Source: Streptomyces minutiscleroticus (GTDB taxonomy: Bacteria > Actinomycetota > Actinomycetes > Streptomycetales > Streptomycetaceae). Taken from it: a DNA stretch of 64,000 bases. The stretch lies in the NCBI RefSeq assembly GCF_014650875.1, contig NZ_BMVU01000021.1, positions 62,001 through 126,000 on the forward strand, given 5' to 3'. A program made the position numbers and the translations under genes. Below the pieces are notes generated by a model. The model made no database searches. It saw only the letters and a program-made list of their open reading frames with translations, and had not been told where the DNA came from. Below are positions 58,366-64,000 of the stretch, one piece after another; positions within the stretch are counted from its first letter, which is position 1; each line of letters starts with the position of its first letter.

Positions 58366-59187
58366 TCAGCCGCGCCGCGTGGCGAGCATCGTGGCGAGCA
58401 GGGTCAGGGACCGCTCGTCCGGCGAGCCCGGCCGGGCGTGCAGGACGGTCAGCACCTGACCGTCCTCCAGCGGCATCGCGTGGAAGCGGAGGCTGACCAC
58501 GCCCACCTCCGGATGCCGGAAGCTCTTCACGCCCGCCGCGGTCGTACGGACGTCGTGGCGGGCCCACAGCTCCCGGAACTCCTGGCTCTGCAGCGACAGT
58601 TCGCCGATGAGCTCCTTCAGCTCGGGGTCGTCCCGCTCGGTGCCGATCCGGGCGCGGAAGTTGGCGACCGCGTCCGCCGCCGCCGTGTTCCAGTCCACGT
58701 GCGTCTCGTGCGTGTCCGGGTCCAGGAACACCGACCGCAGCAGGTTCGTGCCGGGCGTGTAGCAGGGGGCCAGCTCGCAGGCCAGGGCGTTCGCCCCGAC
58801 CACGTTCATCCGGCGGCTGGTCACCGTCGCCGGGGTCGTCGTCCAGGCGTCCAGCAGCTCCTGCACCGTGTCCGACACCCTCTCCCGCGTGCGCGGCGCG
58901 GTCGGTGTCGGGCGGGCCAGCGCGTACAGGTGCTCCGTCAGCTCCCCGTCCAGGCGCAGCGCGCGGGCCAGCGACTCCAGGACGCTCTCCGACGGACGGT
59001 GGCCGCGTCCCTGCTCCAGCCGCACGTAGTAGTCCGCGCTCACGCCGGCCAGGAGGGCCAGCTCCTCCCGCCGCAGGCCCGTCACCCGGCGGCGGGGGTC
59101 GCCGGCGGCGTCGCCCAGGCCCACGTCCTCGGGGCGGACGAGGGCGCGGCGGGCCCGGAGGAATTCGGCGAGGGCTGCGTTGTCCAT
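58366..59187 (-). CDS. XRE-family regulator with MmyB-like ligand-binding domain
   Basis: 273 residues from ATG 59187 (GTG 59193 is an alternative). Residues 5-80 are the helix-turn-helix with the family's ARRALVRPEDVGL start and RVTGLRREELALLAGVSADYYVRLEQGRGHRPSESVLESLARAL. Residues about 105-265 are the MmyB-like sensor (LLDAWTTTPATVTSRRMNVVGANALACEL, FRARIGTERDDPELKELIGELSLQSQEFRELWARHDV, VVSLRFHAMPLEDGQVLTVLHARPGSPDERSL). These regulators sit beside and control dehydrogenase genes; here the divergent zinc alcohol dehydrogenase is the obvious target. Confidence 0.94.
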   Translation of the reverse strand: MDNAALAEFLRARRALVRPEDVGLGDAAGDPRRRVTGLRREELALLAGVSADYYVRLEQGRGHRPSESVLESLARALRLDGELTEHLYALARPTPTAPRTRERVSDTVQELLDAWTTTPATVTSRRMNVVGANALACELAPCYTPGTNLLRSVFLDPDTHETHVDWNTAAADAVANFRARIGTERDDPELKELIGELSLQSQEFRELWARHDVRTTAAGVKSFRHPEVGVVSLRFHAMPLEDGQVLTVLHARPGSPDERSLTLLATMLATRRG

Positions 59188-59314
59188 GGCCACAAGGCTA
59201 TGGTCGGCGGCCTCGTACGAGGGTGGCCCTGCGATTCCCAGTCACCGGCCACCGATGGTGGGGCGGCGCCGCCCGGCCCAGCATGTGGGTGTTCCGAACG
59301 AGAGGAGATCCACC

Positions 59315-60361
59315 ATGCGAACGGCGAACGGCTGGGCCGCCCAGGCACCCGGAGCGCCGCTGGAGCCGTGGCGGTTCCAGCGCCGCGACCTGCGGCCCAC
59401 CGACGTCGCGCTGCGGGTGACGCACGCGGGCGTGTGCTTCACCGACCTGGACCACGTGCGGCCCGGGCCCGGGGAGGAGCGGCCGGAGCTCTTCCCGCTG
59501 GTGCCGGGGCACGAGATCGTGGGCGAGGTGGTGGCCGTCGGCAGCGAGGTCACCCGGTTCCGGGCCGGCGACCCGGTCTGCGTGGGCAACATCGTCGACT
59601 CGTGCGGCGTGTGCGAGGCCTGCCGCGGCGGGGACCAGCAGTTCTGCGCGGAGTTCCCGACCCTCACCTACGGGGGGCGCGACCGGCACGACGGTTCCCT
59701 GACACAAGGTGGGTTCAGCGACGAGTACGTGGCGGACCAGGCGTTCGTCCACCGGCGCCCCGAAGGGCTCGACCCGGCCGGGACCGCGCCGCTGATGTGC
59801 GCGGGGATCACCACCTGGGTGCCGCTCAGACGGTGGGAGGTGGGCCCCGGGCAGACGGTGGGCGTCGTCGGCCTCGGCGGGCTCGGGCACGTGGCGGTGA
59901 AGCTGGCCAAGGCGCTCGGCGCCGAGGTCGTGGGCTTCACCACCTCACCGGACAAGGCCGAGGACATGCTGGAGCTCGGCGCCGACGACGTGGTGGTGTC
60001 GACCGACGCCGAGGCCATGGCCGGGCAGCGGGGGCGGTTCGACCTCATCCTCGACACCGTGCCGCGCACGCACGACCTGTCGCCCTATCTGACGGCGCTC
60101 CGGTTCGACCGGACCCTGTGCGCGCTCGGCATGACGCCGGAGATGTCCTTCGCCCCGCAGGCTCTGCTGTTCGGGCGCAAGCGGCTGGCGGGGGCGGGCA
60201 GCGGCGGCCTCGCCGACACCCGGGAGATGCTCGACTTCTGCGCCGCCCACGGCCTGACCGCGACCGTCGAGGTCCTGCCCGTCTCCGAGGTGAACACGGC
60301 ACTGGACCGGCTGGCCGCGGGCGACGTCAAGTACCGGTTCGTCCTCGACCTCACCGCCTGA
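59315..60361 (+). CDS. zinc-dependent alcohol dehydrogenase (NAD(P)-dependent)
   Basis: 348 residues from ATG 59315, with GAGAGGAG upstream. Catalytic zinc ligands are C41 (GVCFTDL), H66-E67 (VPGHEIVGEV) and a later Cys (LMCAGITTW). The structural zinc site has C97, C100, C103 and C111. The Rossmann loop is VVGLGGLGHVAVKLAKALGA. It resembles the cinnamyl-alcohol dehydrogenase/YahK group, which reduces aldehydes with NADPH. Divergent from the XRE/MmyB-like regulator, 127 bp apart. Confidence 0.95.
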   Translation: MRTANGWAAQAPGAPLEPWRFQRRDLRPTDVALRVTHAGVCFTDLDHVRPGPGEERPELFPLVPGHEIVGEVVAVGSEVTRFRAGDPVCVGNIVDSCGVCEACRGGDQQFCAEFPTLTYGGRDRHDGSLTQGGFSDEYVADQAFVHRRPEGLDPAGTAPLMCAGITTWVPLRRWEVGPGQTVGVVGLGGLGHVAVKLAKALGAEVVGFTTSPDKAEDMLELGADDVVVSTDAEAMAGQRGRFDLILDTVPRTHDLSPYLTALRFDRTLCALGMTPEMSFAPQALLFGRKRLAGAGSGGLADTREMLDFCAAHGLTATVEVLPVSEVNTALDRLAAGDVKYRFVLDLTA

Positions 60362-60933
60362 CGTCCGGCGACGAGCCCCTGGCGGCGACCGGCGCGACCG
60401 GGCCGCGGGCGGCTCCGGCACCGTGCGGGCCGGGGTGTCCGCCGCCGGCCCGCGGCTCCCGGACGCGTCGGAGCGGGGCGCGGCCGTCGTCCTGCCGCAG
60501 GGCACCGGCCAGGGCGTCACGCACGTCCTCGGCGTCGCGCCGGCCGACCGGACCGAGGACGGGGCACGGGTGGCGTCCGCATCGGCGGCGGACCGCCGAC
60601 GGCCCGTCCCGCCTTGTGCCGCGCTCAGGGGCGGCACCGGTCCCGGTGCCGCCCCTGCCGCACGCGGGAACGCACCGGGTGCGCACTCGCGCACCCCACG
60701 GCACCGCATCGGCCCGTGCCCCGGACCCGGTCGGCAACTTCCCCGCACAGCAGGGCAGTAGACCGCTCAGAAGTACCCGTCCGGGCCGTGACCGGCATGT
60801 GACCAGCACGACCTTGCCGTACTAGCAGTAACAAGATCACAGTGCATCTGCGGGCCCCGGACGACCGGCGGGGCTCCCTTCCCCTTCCTCCGTACGGCCA
60901 CGGCCCGTGGCCCCGTATGCCCCAGGAACACGT
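60362..60933. other. intergenic region with a strong hairpin
   Basis: About 570 bp without a supported gene. A perfect inverted repeat at 60627-60656 (AGGGGCGGCACCGG and complement) looks like a terminator. An AT-richer segment at about 60805-60840 (ACTAGCAGTAACAAGATCAC) may be the promoter of the small Cys-rich gene. Confidence 0.5.
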
Positions 60934-61113
60934 ATGGACTCCTCGCACGACGACCCCCTCCGGCAAGCACGTGAGGACCACGAGGCGCACCTCCGGAACT
61001 GCCGGCAGTGCGGTGCGGACGGTGTGCCGTGCCCCGTGGCCAAGCACCTGAGACGCGTGTACAACAACCTCGCCAGGCAGGCGGGCCGCCGCCCGGACGC
61101 CGCGGCGCGCTGA
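60934..61113 (+). CDS. small Cys-rich protein
   Basis: 59 residues from ATG 60934, with CAGGAA upstream; a start at 60907 is possible. The centre reads HLRNCRQCGADGVPCPVAKHLRRVYNN: C-x-x-C, a third Cys seven residues on, and flanking His residues, able to bind zinc. The ends are charged and helical. No known name; it may be a zinc-ribbon-like adaptor. It precedes the FGE-like gene by 146 bp. Confidence 0.7.
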   Translation: MDSSHDDPLRQAREDHEAHLRNCRQCGADGVPCPVAKHLRRVYNNLARQAGRRPDAAAR

Positions 61114-61259
61114 CCTCGGGCGCCCTGCCCACGGGCCCGGCCGACGCTCGACCGGGCGGGCCCGCCCGCTCCCGAGGACGCCGCCGGGACAGCGGGAGAC
61201 GGCCGCGGCGGCGACCGCGCGTCACGGGCGCTGTCGGACCCGCGTGCCACACTGCGCCC

Positions 61260-62057
61260 ATGTCCCTCGCCGATCTCACTCTGGCCCGGTGGCGGTCCTT
61301 CGGACCGCACACCGTACGTCGCGTCGCCCAGGAGGCGGCGGCCCTGGTGGAGGGCCGTGTGACCCTCGTCGAGACCGTCGAGCACCTCGGCGCCCCGCTG
61401 CACCGCGTCCGGATCGAGCGCGACGCCCAGGAGTTCGCCCTGATACCCGGCGGCCCGGTGACGGTCGGCTTCGACCCGGACGCCTGGCAGCCGGCGCCCG
61501 GGCAGACCGCCGACTACGCGCAGAGTGCGGAGCAGGGGTACGGCTACGGCCCCGACCTGCGGACCCACCTGGCGTGGACGCTCAGCCCGCGCCGGAGCGC
61601 CGAGGTGCCCACGGTGCTCATGGCCGTGCGGGACGAGAACCTGACCGGACCGCCCGCGGGCACGGCGGCCGCCCTCGCGGCCCGCGGGCTGCGGATGCCG
61701 ACGCCCGAGGAGTGGGAGCACGCCTGCGGGGCCGGCGCCGGCACACTGTTCCACTGGGGCGACCACTGCCCCTTGGACCGCGTCCCCTACGGGGACGCCA
61801 CCGGTCCGCACACCCGGCCGAACGCCTTCGGTCTGCGCATCGCCTACGACACCTACCGCACGGAGCTGACGAGCGACGTGACCGCGGTCCACGGCGGGGA
61901 CGGCGGCGAGTCGGTGTGCGGAGGCTACGGCCACCTGCTGGCATGGCTGCCTCTGGCCACCGCCAACCGCAACCCCTCGACGGCCGAGTTCGCGTACGGC
62001 TCGGAGGGCGAGGACCTGTACGACACCTTCTCCACCCGTCCTGTCCTCGCACTCTGA
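61260..62057 (+). CDS. formylglycine-generating-enzyme-like (SUMF1-fold) protein
   Basis: 265 residues from ATG 61260. The block GLRMPTPEEWEHACGAGAGTLFHWGDHCPLDRVPYGDATGPHTRPNAFGL is the hallmark of the FGE-sulfatase fold (usual form LPTEAEWEYAARGG...YPWGD). The N-terminal 60 residues are a different helical/strand segment. The final cysteine motif used by true FGE (R-C-x-x-R near the end) is not seen: the C-terminus ends STAEFAYGSEGEDLYDTFSTRPVLAL. So catalysis as FGE is unlikely; relatives act as regulators, ergothioneine-type synthases or binding proteins. Function unknown. Confidence 0.75.
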   Translation: MSLADLTLARWRSFGPHTVRRVAQEAAALVEGRVTLVETVEHLGAPLHRVRIERDAQEFALIPGGPVTVGFDPDAWQPAPGQTADYAQSAEQGYGYGPDLRTHLAWTLSPRRSAEVPTVLMAVRDENLTGPPAGTAAALAARGLRMPTPEEWEHACGAGAGTLFHWGDHCPLDRVPYGDATGPHTRPNAFGLRIAYDTYRTELTSDVTAVHGGDGGESVCGGYGHLLAWLPLATANRNPSTAEFAYGSEGEDLYDTFSTRPVLAL

Positions 62058-62197
62058 CGGCACGGCCCGCGTCTTCGCCCGGGAGGAGCCCGCCCGCGGG
62101 TCCCCGGCGTCCGTGCCGGCCCGCGTCACCGAGGAGCTCCCCCGCGCAGGCGGGGCCTTCCGGGTCCGGGGCCCGGGTCCGGGGCGGCGCTGACATG

Positions 62198-62233
62198 CGC
62201 GAAGCCCGCCCGGGGGTCCGGGCGGGCTTCGCG
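62198..62233 (-). terminator. 16-bp perfect stem hairpin after the tRNA-like gene
   Basis: CGCGAAGCCCGCCCGG (62198-62213) pairs with 62218-62233 around a four-base loop. It begins one base after the CCA end of the tRNA-like gene on the minus strand and could also stop the FGE-like gene transcript coming from the other side. Confidence 0.85.
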
Positions 62234-62234
62234 G

Positions 62235-62307
62235 TGGAGCGCCGGGCAGGCCTTGCACCTGCATCTCCCCGCAGGAAGCGGGGCGTCTTTCCTTGGACCA
62301 CCAACGC
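62235..62307 (-). tRNA. atypical tRNA-Gly(UCC)-like gene
   Basis: A 73-base cloverleaf on the minus strand with encoded CCA. Acceptor GCGTTGG pairs with CCGGCGC (two G-U pairs), bases 8-9 TG, D stem GTC/GAC with loop CAAGGAAA, anticodon stem CCCCG/CGGGG with loop CTTCCTG (anticodon TCC, glycine), variable AGAT, T stem GCAGG/CCTGC with loop TGCAAGG, discriminator T, CCA. The T54-G55-C56 loop replaces the near-universal TTC, and the D stem has only three pairs. U73 and the acceptor's G1-C72, C2-G71, G3-C70 suit glycyl-tRNA synthetase. A terminator follows at once. Could be a minor tRNA, a tRNA for non-ribosomal use, or a decayed copy. Confidence 0.62.
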
Positions 62308-62620
62308 CTGGCTCTTGACCGGTCAGTCCCGGCGGCGAGCTCAAGATCGACTCTAGCACGGATGTACGGAGCCTCGTGCCTCCGGCGGTCCGGCAGCACA
62401 TCCGACGGCCGCGGGCCCGCTCCGGCGACGGCGCCGAGCACGACGCGCGGCGGCCGGACCCCCGGACGACGGTGTACGAGGCGGCGCCGCCGGCGCGCAC
62501 GGTGCCGCCCGTGAGCCCGGCCCGCAGGAAGCCGAGCGGGACCCGGCCGGATCCGGCGGCGCCTGCGCGGCACCGGCGCGCGCAGGCTCGGCCGTACTCC
62601 CGGGGCGTCCTCCTGGGGCG
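62308..62620. other. intergenic region upstream of the tRNA-like gene
   Basis: About 310 bp between the tRNA-like gene and the ABM gene stop. The tRNA promoter would lie here; a TTGAGC at about 62344 on the minus strand is a possible -35, with no clear -10. Nothing else seen. Confidence 0.4.
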
Positions 62621-62953
62621 TCAGCCCTGGTCCTCGACCGCCATCTCCCCGAGCAGGGACCAGTCGTCCTGCGGGACCGTGGAGTTGACGATCCGCGGCG
62701 TCTGCACGAGGTGCGGCGGCAGCGTCTGCTGCGCCGTCCTGAAGTGCGCCGAGTTCACGTGCGCGGCGCCGGCCTCGTCGTCGCGGAAGGCCTCCACCAG
62801 GACGTACTCCTGCGGGTCCTCGACGCTGCGGGACCAGTCGAACCACAGGCAGCCGGGCTCCTCGCGCGTGGCCCGCGTGAACTCCCCGGCGATCTCCGGC
62901 CACTGGTCCGCGTACTCAGGCTTGATCTTGAACTTCGCGGTAATGAAGATCAT
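62621..62953 (-). CDS. ABM-fold (antibiotic biosynthesis monooxygenase-like) protein
   Basis: 110 residues from ATG 62953, with AAGGAG seven bases upstream. It opens IFITAKFKIKPEYADQWPEIAGEFTRATREEPGCLWFDWSRSVEDPQEYVLVEAFRDDEAGAAHVNSAHFRTA, the ferredoxin-like ABM pattern with conserved E-P-G-C, W-F-D-W and H-V-x-S-x-H-F. Homodimers of this type act as quinol monooxygenases (YgiN), heme-degrading enzymes or unknown oxygenases. The E-x-G-C and His-x-Ser-x-H pattern is closest to the YgiN-like group. Single gene. Confidence 0.92.
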   Translation of the reverse strand: MIFITAKFKIKPEYADQWPEIAGEFTRATREEPGCLWFDWSRSVEDPQEYVLVEAFRDDEAGAAHVNSAHFRTAQQTLPPHLVQTPRIVNSTVPQDDWSLLGEMAVEDQG

Positions 62954-63672
62954 CACTCGACTCCTTGATCGACAGTGGTGCTGTGCGGCGCGCGCTCGTC
63001 CCGCCGCGCCGGCGGCCTGCCGGACGCGTCCGGGACGTGTCCGCCGGCGCCGCGGAGCACGCCCCGGCGAAATCTACCCGAACCGGATCATGACACCGGA
63101 ACCGCACCCCTCCGTCCCGCCCGGCCCCGGCCCCTCGGCGACAGCGCCTGAACAGGGACGTCAGGGAGGCCGCCCGACAGTCGGCAGCCCGCGGGTGTCC
63201 CACTTCGAGACACCCGCGCCCCGGCCCCCGCGACCGCCGGGCGGACGCGGCTCGCGGCGGCGACGGTGCCGTCGCCGCGAGGAGGCCCACGGTCAGTGAT
63301 GCGGCACAGGCCCTGACGACCCGTCCGGTCCTTCGTGCGATCACGGCCGGCGGCTCCCCCGGTGCGGGTCGGCGGTAGGACGCGCGGCGGCCGGACAGCG
63401 AAAATCCGTCATGAAGGAAGAGGAACGCACCCGCCCCTCGAGACTGCAGGCGTCCCGCGGATGACGTCCAGAAGGCGGTCCCCCGTTCCGGGGACCGCGC
63501 GGAACTCCGCCGTTCCGGTCCGTTGCCGTCCGGTCCGGTCCGGCCTCACGGCGGGGCGGGCGGCCGCGGCGGCCGGACCGCGCGGATCGGTGCCCGAACG
63601 GTGTTCCCTTCGCCGTGGTGGGCGAGTTACTGTCCAACCCCCACGCAGAGTCCCGTCAGGGGGGAGCACCAC
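62954..63672. other. long stretch with no supported gene
   Basis: About 720 bp before the LexA-like gene. A hairpin at 63190-63218 (10-bp stem CGCGGGTGTC) is present. Open frames on both strands are Arg/Pro/Gly-rich without good starts. The LexA-like promoter is probably at about 63610-63650 (GCGAGTTACTGTCC). Confidence 0.45.
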
Positions 63673-64000
63673 ATGCACGCCGCCGACACCCCGGGCAGGC
63701 CCGGGCGGCCGCCCGGCAGCCGTCCCAACCCCGACGGTCTCACCAGCCGCCAGGCCGCCATCGTGCGCTTCATCGAGGACACCGTCGCCCGCCAGGGGTA
63801 CCCGCCGTCGATGCGGGAGATCGGCCAGGCGGTCGAACTGCGCAGCACCTCGTCCGTGGCGCACCAGCTGATGGCCCTGGAGAGCAAGGGCGTGCTGTAC
63901 CGCGACCCGCACCGGCCGCGCGCCTACCGCGTCCGGCACCGGGCCGACGACGCCCCTGAGGCACCGGCTCCGGCCGCCGCCGCTCCGGGCGTGACGCACG
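63673..64000 (+). CDS. LexA-like regulator, N-terminal part (cut by window end)
   Basis: ATG 63673 follows GGGGAG and the frame is open to the window end (109 codons). Residues 10-80 match the LexA winged helix with its usual preceding tail: GRPGRPPGSRPNPDGLTSRQAAIVRFIEDTVARQGYPPSMREIGQAVELRSTSSVAHQLMALESKGVLYRDPHRPRAY. The autocleavage domain lies beyond the window. Compared with the main Streptomyces LexA, E replaces G in 'AVGL', and R replaces S after it, and the first 30 residues are shorter, so this may be a paralogue rather than the SOS repressor itself. Confidence 0.88.
   Translation, partial: MHAADTPGRPGRPPGSRPNPDGLTSRQAAIVRFIEDTVARQGYPPSMREIGQAVELRSTSSVAHQLMALESKGVLYRDPHRPRAYRVRHRADDAPEAPAPAAAAPGVTH

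Noticed and set aside
62160..62356. Protein-like frame reading GLAPASPRRKRGVFPW across the tRNA-like gene
   Set aside because: The DNA is fully explained by the cloverleaf and terminator hairpin; the peptide is a by-product of that RNA gene.

Overview
The window is high-GC DNA (third codon positions almost all G or C) with GTG and TTG starts, many TetR, GntR, AraC, XRE and ECF regulators, secreted chitin- and cellulose-active enzymes, a Zur-type zinc-independent ribosomal protein and a putative DasR box. This gene content and style point to Streptomyces or a close relative. The number of pseudogenes, secreted hydrolases and single-gene regulator/enzyme pairs suggests an accessory chromosomal region; that is inference. 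No rRNA, CRISPR array, phage module or transposase was seen.

Layout. 1-6.2 kb: a roadblock-like protein, an RlmA-type rRNA methyltransferase abutting a decapitated beta-propeller gene, a decayed aldo/keto reductase beside its intact TetR regulator, and an MFS exporter flanked on both sides by tandem repeats. 6.3-12.8 kb: two aldo/keto reductases, a 982-residue membrane protein with an extracellular solute-binding-like domain, a glyoxalase-fold protein, a MarR relic, and a Zur-type L32 gene followed by a broken COG0523 GTPase. 13-24 kb: ECF sigma factor with a Met/His-rich membrane protein, GAPDH, a GlxA-type regulator, a CAP-domain secreted protein, a chitin LPMO plus GH19 chitinase behind a DasR-like site, AraC regulator and a DHA2 exporter. 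24-29 kb: NTF2-like protein, M20 amidohydrolase, epoxide hydrolase, SDR. 29-40 kb: a four-gene FtsX/MacB-like ABC locus, GlsB-type protein, AI-2E-family permease, FadR-type regulator.

40-44 kb holds the most unusual protein module: three overlapping genes coding for a PAS-GAF-PP2C phosphatase, a cobalamin-binding protein with the Wx9EH signature of CarH-type B12 photoreceptors but no DNA-binding domain, and a STAS antagonist. It looks like a light- or B12-responsive partner switch. 44-53 kb: a second ABC exporter, an S15/CocE hydrolase, a GH9 lipoprotein and an SDR. 53-58 kb: a TetR regulator, a WrbA-like flavodoxin and a TDT transporter share an 18-bp promoter operator, around a cluster of decayed regulator genes. 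58-64 kb: XRE regulator with divergent alcohol dehydrogenase, a small Cys-rich protein, a formylglycine-enzyme-like protein, an atypical tRNA-Gly(UCC)-like gene with its own terminator, an ABM-fold monooxygenase and the start of a LexA-like gene cut by the window end.

All family assignments come from reading motifs by eye; no database search was possible.
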